NCBI RefSeq assembly: GCF_001411555.2
Contig: NC_049914.1
Location: 15,082,798-15,146,797 of the forward strand
DNA from: Juglans regia
Lineage: Eukaryota > Streptophyta > Magnoliopsida > Fagales > Juglandaceae
Direction of reading: 5' to 3'
Length of the DNA stretch: 64,000 nt
Each line of letters begins with the position of its first letter. Position 1 is the stretch's first letter. Below, piece by piece: positions 24,662-36,800 of the stretch. A model generated the notes under the pieces. It saw only the letters and a list, made by a program, of their open reading frames with translations, did no database searches and was not told where the DNA came from. The position numbers were made by a program, and so were the translations under genes.

Positions 24662-25003
24662 CCTAAGAATCTTGTTATGGGGTAATCAGCTCTAGTCCCC
24701 TTGATTGGACATGACTCACACCATCCCTTCCAAATTCTGCTTACTCCAAATTTCTGAAATGAACTCAACCTTCAATAACACAACCTGATATATTACAGCT
24801 CAAATATAGTGTAAAATTCAAATCGTTAAGTTGGATGGAAAGCAGAAAACATCAGTTCAAAGCGAAGGGCAAAAAAAAAAAAAAAAAGAGCAGGGAAGAG
24901 GTATTAACCATCAACATGTATATAATAAGTTAAGGATCACTGCAACACCAGTGTAATCTTCAACATCGAAATCAACTAATCTTTACTGTGCCAAAAGAGG
25001 TCA

Positions 25004-25008
25004 GATTA
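25004..25008. repeat. Target-site duplication GATTA, left copy
   Basis: GATTA precedes the TG of the LTR at 25009 and recurs after the CA of the far LTR at 32660-32664. Confidence 0.93.
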
Positions 25009-25509
25009 TGTTACACACCTGCTGGGAATGATGAAAAGGATAACTCACTTCAAGGGTGAGAGCCTCTAGAGAAAGAAAAAAAGGAAATATTCTTTGTATT
25101 GATTTGTGATAACTTAATCCCTACCTCACGAAAAGCTATATGCTCCCAGACTTGTAACAAATTGTAATGACTAAAATAGTAAAGCTAAAGCTACCATGGC
25201 TAATAGGATGTAAAGCAACAGACAGAAAGTCACAGACTACGTCCCCTTAAGAGGGCTCACAACAGACTATGGGCCAAGCCCTTACTCACACAACAGACCA
25301 TGATGGCACTACCTTATTATGTATTATAACTATTACTGTTACGGGCTGAGATCGAGCCCAAGGCCCACGAGCCCAAACACACACGGGAACCCTAAATTCC
25401 CTTTTGGTTCCTTCCCGAACATTTCTCCTTCACTGCTGCCGCCTCCTCTGTCACCCCTTACGCTGTGGTTGGTTCCTTGGCCACCTCCTCCAGTCGTCGA
25501 CTTGTTACA
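25009..25509 (-). repeat. 3' LTR of the 25.0-32.7 kb gypsy element
   Basis: 501 bp, ends TGTTACACACC and TTGTTACA. It matches 27604-28064 plus 32601-32659 over its whole length with scattered substitutions, so the two LTRs are one pair split by an insertion. Confidence 0.92.
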
Positions 25510-25526
25510 GTGCCCTCCCCTTAAAA
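25510..25526 (-). other. Polypurine tract of the gypsy element
   Basis: On the minus strand TTTTAAGGGGAGGGCAC lies directly before the 3' LTR. This is the priming site for plus-strand DNA synthesis. Confidence 0.8.
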
Positions 25527-25634
25527 TACATTGCCTGCAAGGTGTGGGAACGCCGTCTTTAGTTTGTAGAAGTTCTCCTAGGTAGCGTCTTCATCTCTTT
25601 GCCCTTGCCATTTCACTAGTAATTCCATCACGGG

Positions 25635-27152
25635 TCAATTGTTTAGTGGTTGAATCCTTCGAGCTAATACTTCCATTGGCTCTGGTTGCAGGATCCCTTG
25701 TTGGTTCACTAGTGGCAGCACCGTAGTGTTCGCGATTTGCTCTCCCAAGCGTTTCTTCAATTGCGAGATGTGAAATACCGGATGTATTTGGGATGTCTCT
25801 GGTAGCTTCAATTGGGATGCAACTTCCCCCACTCTGGCTTCCACCTGAAAATGACCATAAAAACGAGGTGATAATTTCAAATCCCTACGCTGAGACACAG
25901 AGACTTGTCGATAAGGTTGTAATCTTAAGTAAACCCAATCTCCATTGGTAAAGTTCTGTTTTTTCTCTTCAAGTTAGCATATTTCACCATTCTTTCTTTG
26001 GCTCTATTGATATTGTGTTGGAGCAACTGCATGATGAGTGTTCTATCTTTGAGTTCTGTTTTCACTTATGCTACCTTAATTTTTCCTGGAATGTAGTACC
26101 CGTACAAAGCTTCAAAAGGCGTGAGCTTTGTAGAGGTGTGTTGAGTGGTGTTACATATTGTACCACCACTAAGCCAAAGGCACCCATTTCACCCAATACT
26201 TCAGGCGATCACGAAACACCTCAGATAGGTTTCCGAACTCTTATTCACAGCCTCTGACTGCCTATCTTTATGTGGGTGGTAAGCTGTGCTAAACTCTAAT
26301 TTGACCTCTTGAGCCTTGAACAATTCTTTCCAAAAGACACTGGTGAAGGTACTGTCTTGATCCGAGACAATTGATTGTGGTAAATCATGCAATTTGAATA
26401 CATGTTTTACAAACAATTGGGCTACTAACTTAGCTGTATATGGGTTCCCAAGAGGCACAAAATGGCTGTATTTAGTTAAATGATTCACAATCACCCACAG
26501 TGTACTGAAACCATTAACATATGGTAATCCCTCAATGAAGTCCATGGTTGAGAGGGAATATGAAGGGGCTGTAACAGACCATTAGGGAAAGTATGGTCAG
26601 TTTTCTGTTGTTGACAAGTTTGACAGTTCCTGATAAAACTCCTAACTTCAGATTTCATGTTGTGCCAATAAAATTCGCTAGTTACCCTATGAATAGTCTT
26701 ATCCATTCCAGAGTGACCCCCCCACTGGCGGGCATGCAAAAACTCTAAAAGTCTTTTCTTCAGTTCTGAGTTGTTGGCAATATAAACTCTATTTTTATAG
26801 TACAACACGCCCCCCTCACTGAATAATGATTGGGTGCTTTACTGTCCTGACACAGTAATAGCACCTCTAATGCCTTAGGGTCTCCCTTATACCCCTCCTT
26901 AATGTCCACCTGCCACTCTAAACTAGGTACTGACAGCAAAGCTATAGAGATTTCTTCCTCTTCCGTTTGTCTAGAAAGGGCATCTACTACCCTGTTCTCA
27001 GCCCCCTTTCTAAACTCCACCTTGTATTCCTCCATTGTACTCCTTTGTCTTATCTTAGTTAATGCTTCCATAGGGTCATCATATGTACTAGGGCCAAACC
27101 TCACAAGAAAAGCCCTAACAAGCCCTTCCCAATCACCTATGGATCCTGACAT
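25635..27152 (-). pseudogene. Deleted gag-pol: gag fused to RNase H end, then integrase
   Basis: The segment 26760-27152 begins as gag (GSIGDWEGLVRAFLVRFGPS, MEEYKVEFRK) and switches within the same frame to the C-terminus of RNase H (GAENRVVDALSRQ), so protease, RT and most of RNase H were deleted in frame. The integrase zinc finger follows at 26491-26808 (HARQWGGHSG, then CQTCQQQK; an H-H-C-C pattern). The integrase core is at 26201-26545, with the catalytic aspartates in MDFIEGLP and VSDQDS and the glutamate in RQSEAVN; a frame break separates it from the zinc finger. The C-terminal region at 25635-25898 reads LSPRFYGHFQV and IHPVFHISQLKKRLG, the usual end of chromovirus-type integrases. 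Inactive. Confidence 0.9.
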
Positions 27153-27229
27153 TCAATATCCTGAAACCAAATTATGGTTTCCCTTCCATGTGGAAGGAGA
27201 CCAACCTGAGTTTCTGACTTGGTAATGTG

Positions 27230-27560
27230 TTGTAGAATAAGAAAAATTGATTGTCTTTATACAACCAACCTAGGGATCATCCCCATGAAAGAAAGGAAAC
27301 TCTAACCTTATTGACCTCGGAATTAGTTCCCCATTGTTCTCCTATCTGTTGTGCCCTCCTAATAACGATCCTTCAGACTGATTACTAGCATCCTTTCTCT
27401 ACAGTTCCAATGTTAATGCTACAAGCTGCTGGACCACTGCATCAGACTGCCATTTCAACGCCATCATCTCTGTTTCCAGTGTTTTGAATTGAGATTCTGT
27501 GGACTTCTTCAATCCATTCAAGCCATCTTGCAATTGCTTCATTCTAGTACCTTTTGCCAT
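27230..27560 (-). pseudogene. N-terminal gag fragment of the gypsy element
   Basis: Reads from the probable gag ATG at 27560 (MAKGTRMKQLQDGLNGLKKS, coiled-coil character, to 27399) just downstream of the primer-binding site. Stops separate it from the HMEG-type gag sequence near 27180-27210 and the gag part at 27152. Confidence 0.75.
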
Positions 27561-27583
27561 GGAAAATGAAGCAGCCAAGGATA

Positions 27584-27601
27584 GGTTGGCTCTAGATACC
27601 A
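27584..27601 (-). other. Primer-binding site for initiator tRNA-Met, one-base variant
   Basis: Minus-strand TGGTATCTAGAGCCAACC, two bases from the 5' LTR end. The usual initiator-Met site is TGGTATCAGAGCC; this copy has an extra T after TGGTATC. Confidence 0.85.
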
Positions 27602-28064
27602 ACTGTTACACGCCTGCTGGGAATGATGAAAATGATAACTCACTTCGAGGGTGAGAGCCTCCAGAGAAAAGAAAAAAGGAAATATTCTTTGTATTGATTT
27701 GTGACAACTGAATCTCTCTCTCACGGGAAGCTATATACTCCCAGACTTGTAACAAATTGTAACTGACTGAAATAGTAAAGCTAAAGCTACCATGACTAAC
27801 AGGAAGTAAAGTAATAGACAGAAAGTCACAACTACGTCCCCTTAAGAGGGCTCACAATAGACTATGGGACAAGCCCTGACTTACACAATATACCATGATG
27901 GCCCAACCTTATTATGTATTCTAACCATTACTGCTATGGGCTAAGATCGAGCCCAAGGTCCACGAGCCCAAGGCCCATGAGCCCAGAACACACACGGGAA
28001 CCCTAAATTCCCTTTTGGTTCCTTCCCAAACAGTTCCCCTTCACTGCTGCCACCTCCTCTGTCT

Positions 28065-31000
28065 TGTAACGCCCTGATCCCGGAGATTTAGAGAGTTAGC
28101 TCTTATTACTCAATATCAACTCAAATATCACAACTATAAATAATCCAGAAACTCCATAAAATATATTCAACACAAATATCCATATTCTTTCATAGGGACA
28201 ACAAAGAAATTCTCAATAAAATAAATTAACACCTCCCAAAGACTAAAAAATATACTTAACTCATCATATCAAAATAACCAATACTAATCAATTTACTAAC
28301 TATGACTCTCGAATAAGTACTTGTACCCTCGGACACTTATTCCTTTATGAATGTCAGACTTCTCTAACACTGCCTACTCTTGCTCTCTAGCAGAACCATC
28401 AAGATTAGCTGAAAAATTGTTTGGAGATAATGGGCGAGTTATCAACAATTCAGTAAGTAGAGAATATATACTAGTATGCAAATATGAGCACTTACAAAAT
28501 TCGGAATGCAGAACATGACACTTTTTATTTTCAGAATGCAGAGTCAACATGTTATTAAAAATATTAGAACGAAAGTTCGAAAATATTCATAATCAAAATC
28601 CCTTTGGCATAGCATAACTGAAACATCACATTTTATCTTATCTTATCAGAACAGAGACCATGTTTAACCCCCGTGGTAGGGTTGTGCAAACCCCGGTGGC
28701 CAACGAAGCAGAAATAGAATGTGAATGTTCCCCTTATTATTCTCAAAGTCCCGAGTGTGCACATAGGAAAGACCACACAAAAAATCACTTTACTTTCAAA
28801 GTGGATGCACCGGAAACAGAATAGTTGATACCAACTCGAACAGAGGCTACAATTTTACACCCGTGGTAAGGTCAGAATGGAACAGAAAGAAAATGTTATG
28901 CTTCTAGGTTTTCAGAAATCACATCATATCATATTAGAGTACATAACATCTTCAGAACATAACACAATCAGATCACAAAAATATAATTTATGCATAAAAT
29001 TTCATATTCACTCTCTTTTGCAATGTTCAGAAACAAAATGCCAAAATAGCTCATGTCTATACCAGTCATACCAGAAAATACTTTATTCTTAAACATAATC
29101 TCATGAGTAATGTAGAACAAATAACTGAGATAGTTCAAATTTCTTTTCATAACCAAACATGCATATTTCTCAAAAACCAACCTCAACATATTTTATTTTT
29201 ATACAAAGTCTAGCATATGGACCCCGCTTACCTGAACTTTTTAATTTTTCTAAATTTTCTCACAATAGTGCCTACGGAAAAATTGATCAACACCTATAAG
29301 ATAGTCACGCGTAACTTTCGTAAATTTTTAGTTGAATGCATATTTCATAATCAACACCTGAGTTCTACAAAATCTATAATTTCCTATTGTCTAAAAATTT
29401 GCCAAACCATAAAATATCATCACTCTCCAAAATGCTTTAAAAACACCTAAAATACTTGCAACTTACAACATCTAATTTCTCTTAGTCTTATTACAAATAT
29501 ATCATTATAAATAAAAAACACTGGATCACTTACTAAGAGGGGCATACATGTAATTTACTTGTAAGGGCTTAACGTCTCAACAAGTGAAGTGGAGGAGAGT
29601 GACTTACGCATGGGCACTGTATGCATGCGATGAGCATTGTGGGTTCAACCATGAATCTCCAGCATGGTTAAGTGACGGTGGCTATGCCAGGTGGCAGAGC
29701 CTAAGAGAGAGAGAGAGAGAGAGCACGGCGTGAGGGAGAAGTAACAGAGAAGATAATAGTGGATTACCGTGAGGAAGGGCAGAGTGTTAGGGAACCCGGT
29801 CTTGTCCCTAAACACTAAGTCCAGAGCTCACCTTGGTGAGGATGATGACCGAGTGACCTTGCCCTCTTGCTTGGTCTTTGAACAATAATGGCAATGAAGA
29901 GTTACTAGGTTGATGAAGGTTTAGTGTTTGAGTGATGGAATGATGATGATGATGGAATGAGTGTTCTAAATGATGATTATGAGTGTTTGATGCAATGTGG
30001 ACGGCTTGAGGGCTGCCCTTGATGTTGGGGCCTCTTGGATGATGATTAGGGTTTGAATGGAGTAGTTTAGCTAAGGTTTTGTGTGGTGGCTAAGGAGGAT
30101 TTCGAGATTGGAAGAGATGGACTAGGGTTGGAGTCTAGGATGAGTTGCTAGGATTTGAGGATGGTGTGGATGAATGGGACTAGGGTTTGGTGGCTAGGGT
30201 TGGCCGACTTTGGAATTGGTTCACCCTTAATGTTAGGGTGGTTTGGTTTTGGAATATGATCTTGGTTGACTAGATGGATTGGAAGAAGTTGAGAGATTTA
30301 AGGGATTGGATTATGGAGATAAGATGGAGTTTGAATAAGTCTGGGGTTGTTCCTTAAGTTTAGGAATTTGAATTTGAATTTGAATTTGAATTTGGCAAGA
30401 GTGGTTCCTTGGTTTAGGGATTTGAATTGGAATTTGAATTTAAATGTGAAGAAGTCAAGACTCCTAAAAGGAATGAGTTTCCTTATAGGCCTTGAGGTGG
30501 AAGGCTAGGGTTTGATGGAGGGAAGACTTATGATGGCCGAATATGGTAAGTAAGGGAATGGCAAGATGAGGGCAATTAGGGTTCCTAAATTATAGGAACA
30601 CTAATATGGGAAGTGAAGTGGGCAGCTAGGGCAATTCTAATAAGGCAAGTGATTGCCGAATTTGAATGTGACCAATGAGGAAAGTGGGTTACGGCTAGGG
30701 CAAAGTGTATGGAGCAAATGATTTATGGAAAATGAACAAACACTTGGGTTGGTCGAAAATTAGGTTTGGATGGATTGGAAGAGCAACAATGAAAAGAACA
30801 CCAAGAACTCAATGAAGAACACCCAAGAACAAACATAATAATACTTAAGAACTTGAATGAAACAAATGATAATAATTCAACAATTGATCCACGGATTTCA
30901 CAAGAGTTGAATAAACCTCATATATTGAATAAAAATAGAATCGCACCTATCCACGGATTTCAAGGTGATGATGAAACAATAATCAAAAGATAGATGGATG

Positions 31001-31982
31001 GAACAACACCTATTCAAAGAATTGCAAAGTGATGATCCTTTCCTTGGGGTTCACGAATGTCATCCAAGTAGCCCAAGTGTAAAAGCACCGAAATGTTCAC
31101 AAGAACAAGCCTAAACCGTCCACAATGGAAAAAATGTCAAATGATCGAAAGTTCTCAACTCAATGCCTAAGGGTCCTATTTATAGAGATTACAAAGTGAA
31201 AAACTCCAATAGGTCCCTTGGAATATTATTAAATAAAATAAATAAAAAATAAATAAAAATAATAAAATGATAAGGCCTTGCATGGCCAATGTGACCCATT
31301 GCATGTTTTGGCCCTTAGGGGCATAGGCTGGCCCATGTCATGGGCTATGGGCATGGTTGGCACGGTTGGTAGGCATGTGGCTGACATGGCTAGTGGCTTG
31401 GCCATGGGCCACAAAACATGGGGTCCTACCACAGTGGCTTCAGGCCGCAACAATGCAGTACTGTGGTGCAGGGCAGAGCTGTGGTAGCTTGGATCACAAT
31501 GACCACCCCTTTCGGTTGCATTGGATTGTCGTGGTGAAGGCTCATTCGATGTGCAGTTTACTTCGTGGCAAGTTCTGTGCGACAAAGGCTGGTAGCTTGA
31601 GGAACTTCTGCGACTTAAGGCAACAAGGAACCTGAGAGGTAATATGAGAGAGGTGGTTCATGGAAGTGCAGTTGGCATCACTTTTAAGTGGCTGGTTGTG
31701 CATGGGAGGTATCTAGGCTGAGAGCACAAAATTGCTCTGTTTTGGAGCTTTAAAATAGAGGAGTAAAGGCAACGGGGAGGTTTGCTGGGCTATTTTCATG
31801 GAGTCTTCGACATGAAGCAGTGCCTTGTGAGATGGTTGGAGTTGCCTTGCTTGAAGGGATTCACGTGTGGTGACAGCAACTACAAGGTGGAGATGCTTCA
31901 CTGAAGTCTGAAGGTTTACGGTAGTGGTGGTTTCTTTGCTCAAAAAGGAGGCTTGAAGGGTTATGAGGGAACTGTGTAAGGA

Positions 31983-32014
<32 letters not shown>

Positions 32015-32600
32015 CTACTAAACCCTAGAGAAAGAAGGAAGGAGGAATGTGAAAAGTGCATCCGCAAGCCGTGGAACAAGGAAGAGATCGAAGCGTGCAT
32101 GAAGTGGGGTTAGGCTTTTTTTTTTCATGATGCCGTGAATATTCTAGGTGGAAGGAAACGTGCATGGGGCACTAGGCATGATCAGTGAAGTGAAAACTTA
32201 TAAATATATAGTGTTTATCGTAACCCTAGCGGGACAAACGTGTATGCTGTGGGGTCCGATACAAGATCTCATGGGCTTGGGCTTTTGGCTTATATCAGAT
32301 ATTCGGGCTCACGTCTTGCAGTGAATAAGGAATAATAAATGGGTTTTTTCTTTGAGTTTTGGGCCTTGACTCAACCTTTAAAAAGAAAACTAATTTATCC
32401 AAAAATTTTCTCAGCCCATCAAAAGATTTTTACCTTCATAATCTAACCCAATGAAAAACAAAAACATAATCCACCTAAATAAAAAAGTTAAGCCTGCAAT
32501 ACAATCTAAAATTTTATCTGAAATTCCAAAATGGCTTTTCATATAGAAAAACCCAAGAAAATTTTAGAAAGCGAGCTAAGTGCTGGATTTGGGTGTTACA
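28065..32600 (-). mobile_element. Solo LTR, TGTAACGCCC family, carrying a further insertion
   Basis: Ends TGTAACGCCC and GGGTGTTACA as in the copies at 3761 and 48732. The flanks TGTCT (28060-28064) and TGTTG (32601-32605) are a degenerate duplication; the uninterrupted partner LTR has TGTCA at this place. The 4536 bp shrink to about 2.84 kb after removing the insertion at 29785-31470, which fits the 2.6-3.0 kb of its relatives. An (AT)15 tract is at about 31983-32010. No internal retrotransposon DNA follows, so it is a solo LTR. Confidence 0.88.
29785..31470. mobile_element. Unclassified 1.7-kb insertion flanked by an 8-bp direct repeat
   Basis: GGGCAGAG occurs at 29777-29784 and 31471-31478. 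The DNA between starts TGTTAGGGAACC and ends GTGGTGCA, and removing it restores the normal length of the host LTR. No terminal inverted repeat and no coding frame are seen. A minus-strand CTCTATAAATAGG (TATA-like, about 31172-31186) lies about 290 bp from the right end, and a GAATTT run is at about 30366-30394. It may be a solo LTR of another family read on the minus strand, but an 8-bp duplication would be unusual for that. Confidence 0.6.
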
Positions 32601-32659
32601 TGTTGCCCCTTACACTGTCGTTGGTTCCCTGACCACTGCCTCCAGCCGTCGACGTTACA

Positions 32660-32664
32660 GATTA
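32660..32664. repeat. Target-site duplication GATTA, right copy
   Basis: Pairs with 25004-25008 and proves that both outer LTR ends belong to one insertion. Confidence 0.93.
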
Positions 32665-33224
32665 AACAATAAACATTGACATGCAACTTCAAATATGGAG
32701 ATTTTCCGTCAAGGAAAATGATAGGGAGCCCATTTTAGGCTCCCATTTATTTTGCTCAAAATTGTTTTTTTTCTTTTTAGTTTTTTTTTACTTAGTGATT
32801 AAGAAAATATTGTTTAATAATATTGTGAATTTTTTTCTTTTTCTAAAAGTACTTAAAAAAATGAAAGCTGAAAGTTACGGGATGAGAAAAATAACATTAA
32901 AAAAATAATTTACTATGCATAAACTATAATTTACTTTTTTATAACTTTTATAAAAAAAATAACATTAAGTTTTACTTATAACTTTTTTGTAAAGTGTAGA
33001 GGTATTTTTCATAGGATATGGAGATATTTTTCATAGGGTGAGGTATGGGGTAGTGAATAGTAACTGATGAGAAGAATTTTTCTTAAAAAAAAAAACTGCC
33101 TAAACTACTATACACCTAGCCTATACCAATGTAAACAATTTTTGGGTCAAGTTAGATATATGTTAGCTTGTTATAGAATACCACTACTCTTATAGACATA
33201 AAGTGGCAGTTCTATTGTTATCTT
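32665..33224. other. AT-rich intergenic DNA
   Basis: AT-rich with poly(T) and poly(A) runs (32765-32960). I see no gene or clear element here. Confidence 0.6.
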
Positions 33225-33696
33225 TAGGGGTGTAAAACTTAACTGGGAAATCAGAAAACCAACTTGGATCGGCCCGAACTGATGGAACGGGTCCGGTTTG
33301 AAACCGGTTCCTTTAGTTCTAACACCGGCCGGTACCAATCCGGTTCTGGTTCTATGCTTTTTAGGACCGGTTCACTATATTATATATTGTAAATTATTTT
33401 TTTAATATTATATATAATATTTTATATATAATAATATAAATTATAATTATATATAAGATAATGTTATTATAATTTATAACATAAAATTTTAATTTTAAAC
33501 ATGAAAATTTATTTGATCATATGCTTTAAATATAATATATATATATATTAATAACATTTTATGGCCTAATAAATTCTCAACATATTCATTTTGATAAATA
33601 CATAATACATTAGTAATACTAATATACATTAGTATATTAATTACATTTTATGCCCTAATACTAATAACATTAAAATTGGAAAATTGGACCGAAACA
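33225..33696. mobile_element. Fragment of a hAT-like MITE (CCGGTT family)
   Basis: Begins TAGGGGTGTAAA and carries the CCGGTTTGAAACCGGTTCC subterminal motifs. Its AT-rich core (33480-33590, for example TTGATCATATGCTTTAAATATAATA) is the reverse complement of the core of the intact MITE at 59535-60245. The far terminus is absent: the sequence stops in GGACCGAAAC at about 33690 where LINE C begins. Confidence 0.75.
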
Positions 33697-33809
33697 AGAA
33701 CAGATCCAAAAACAAGAACAAACTAGAACAAAAATAAAGACCATTATTAAAACAAAAACCAACACAACCCAAACTAAGGCTTACAAAATAACACCAACTT
33801 TTACAAAAA

Positions 33810-36800
33810 CTAACATCTCAAAGAAGGAAAACCCAAAGAATCCAAACGGATCAAACCTCTAAGAACCCGAGGCAAATTATAACTACACGAAAAAACCCAC
33901 TCAGATCCTAAGGCCCCTGCCTTTGCTAACCAATCTGCCACCTTATTACCTTTACCATAAACATGCTGAAACCGACAATGAATCGTGCAAGCTAATTCAA
34001 CAATTTCCTCCCAAAAATCTTCCAGATACCAAACTCCACAACGCCCTCTACTCCACCAAGAAATAACTACTATAGAATCCATTTCAACTATCACATTTGA
34101 TATATTCAGCGTTTTACATCTTCTCAACCCATAAAGGAGAGCCATAAGCTCCGCTTTATTATTAGAACCAAACCCAACATAAGAAGCATAAGCCTGAACC
34201 ATTCCATCAGAAGCATCCCTAATAACCCCACCAATACCACAAGAGCCCGGATTACCCATACTACTACCATCCATATTCAATTTAAACCACCCCCGCGGAG
34301 GTTTATCCCACCTCACCACTTTACAACTTGGAATTTTCGGAACCACAGGAACTATCCGCAAAGCATCCAAAATCATACCATCTCGAGAAGACAAATTATT
34401 AATTTGCTTAGCCGCCTGTGAAATGGAGCCTAACCACACACATATAGAATGAACAACAGAATTATGCGATTCCACAATACCTTCCATCCGAGCAAGACAC
34501 CTTCTTCTCCATAGTCGCCAAGTAATAATAATGGGAATAATGCCAACAATAAAGCCCACCTGTGAGGAAGAGCTAGCCCTCCTAAACCAAATCTCAACAT
34601 TCTGTCTCCAAGTTCTACCAAGAGGGATTCCAATAAGATTACCAAAAAAAGACCACACTCTGAATGGAAATTCTCCCTCAAAAAACACATGATTAATATC
34701 TTCAATATGACCATGACTACAGCAATTACATTTAGATACCAAAGGAATACCAATACGGCGTAATCTGTCATCCACACTCAAGGCCATAAACCAAGTCCTC
34801 CAAAAATGGATAGACATTTTTAAAGGAAGATTCTTATGCCAAATCCAAGCATGCCAAACCATAGAATTCCCTCTAATACGAATACAGTTCCAAGCAGATT
34901 TTGTAGAGAAAATACCTGTATCCGTAGGAGTCCAAACTAGAACATCCTTTCCATTATTTAATCCAGCTAAATCCGTTATTATCTCCTCCACCCTATCATG
35001 CCCTACTAACTCCTCCAATAACTCCACATCCCAACTATCCGACAATCTACAATCTTTAATTTTCAAAAAAGGAGAACCCATAATATTCATATCATTAATC
35101 AATGGGCCATTATCCCTCCATTTATCATACCAGAAAAAAAGAGCACCCTCCCTAATTTTCCATTTCGAATTATTTAACAACAACGGAATACAATTCGCAA
35201 CCATTCTCCAAAGTCGAGATCCTTTATTATTATCTATAAGATACCATGGCCGGTTTCCAACATATTTAGTTTTGAAAAAATTAGCCCATAAAGAATTTCC
35301 TTCAAGGAGATTCCAAGCGAAACGCATATGCAAGGCTTTCTGAACATCCTCAAGATTTCGTAACCCAATTCCTCCTTCTTTCACCGGCTTACACATCTTA
35401 TTCCAAGCCAACCATTTCCTTTTGTTCCGTCCATCAGCTTCTCCCCAAAAGAAAGAACTCATCAATCTATGGATTTTGGCAATAACAACTTGTGGTACCT
35501 ATAAAACAGCAAGTAGATGGATATTCATACTAGATAAAACATGCCTCAAAAGAACAAGTTTTCCTCCCGAAGAAAGAAGCCTCATCTTCCAGCCACTAAT
35601 CTTTTGCCTCACTTTATTCACCATTTCCTCTAAATGAGCCTGTTTCAAACGTCCTTGAATTATTGGCACACCTAGATATTTGAAAGGAAAAGTTCCTTCC
35701 ATACAACCCGTGTTCCTTAAAATCCTTTACTTACGCCGGTTTGGAATTTTATTAGAACAATACAAAGCAGATTTCTGAACATTAATATTTTGTCCTGACC
35801 ACCTCTCATATTGAATCAAAATTTTTTGAAGAACCTGCACCGATCTTTGACTACCATTAGAAAAAACCATAACATCATCAGCATACATCAAATGAGATAT
35901 AATAGGAGTACCTCGGGGTTGAGAAAATAAACCAAATTGATTTTCTTGGACACTCTGATGAATCAAACGGGAAAGGACCTCTTGTTGGATGATAAACAAA
36001 TAAGGAGATAGAGGATCACCTTGACGGAGCCCACGACCACCCGGGAAAAAACCCTTAACCGTTCCATTCATCATGACAGAATACCAAGGGTTAGAGATAC
36101 AAGAATATATCAACTCACAAAATTGAGAAGAGAAACCAAAGCTTTGCAAAACCATTATCAAGAATCCCCAATCCACCCTATCATAAGCTTTGGCCATATC
36201 AACTTTTAACAAAATATTTCCCCCATGAATTTTTTTATTTATAGACTGCACCAACTCTTGAGTGAGACTAATGTTTTCAAAAATACTCTGTCCAGGAATA
36301 AAAGCTCCTTGCTCCAAAGAAATCAAGCGAGGTAAAAAACCAGATAAACGAGAAACAATAATCTTAGAGCAAATTTTATAAAAAACAGAACAAAGACTAA
36401 TAGGACGAAACTTATCAAAACCTGTGGGAGACTCCATCTTTGGAATAAGGACCAAATATGAGGCCGTGAAGAATCTTGGAAGATCCTTGGTCATAAAGAA
36501 TTCCACTACTGCTTTCCAAACATCAACCTTAACCACTTCCCAACAACTTTTATAAAAACCCGCTCCAAACCCATCAGGACCCGGAGTACTTTGATTTGGG
36601 ATGGATGATACTGCCTCAAACACTTCCTCTAAAGTAGGCGGCCTAATCAAAGAATCATTCTCCTCCTCTAGTATGACCGTCTCAATAAGGCCTTCTAGTC
36701 TAGCTTGCTCTATGGGCGGCTCTCCACGAAGTGCATCTTGAAAAAATTCCACCGCCCCTTGATGAATACTCTCCGGATTCTCATAATTCATACCATTCGA

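Larger units (their letters stand above)
25009..32659 (-). mobile_element. Ty3/gypsy retrotransposon, internally deleted, with nested insertions
   Basis: Minus-strand element with perfect GATTA duplications. 5' LTR: 27604-32659, interrupted by a solo LTR at 28065-32600. 3' LTR: 25009-25509. The primer-binding site is at 27584-27601 and the polypurine tract at 25510-25526. The internal domain is only 2.1 kb and goes from gag directly to the end of RNase H, then integrase; protease and reverse transcriptase are missing. Confidence 0.93.
27604..32659 (-). repeat. 5' LTR of the gypsy element, split by a solo LTR
   Basis: LTR sequence is at 27604-28064 and 32601-32659. The 28065-32600 segment is foreign. 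Read without it, the LTR is about 520 bp and collinear with 25009-25509. Confidence 0.9.
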
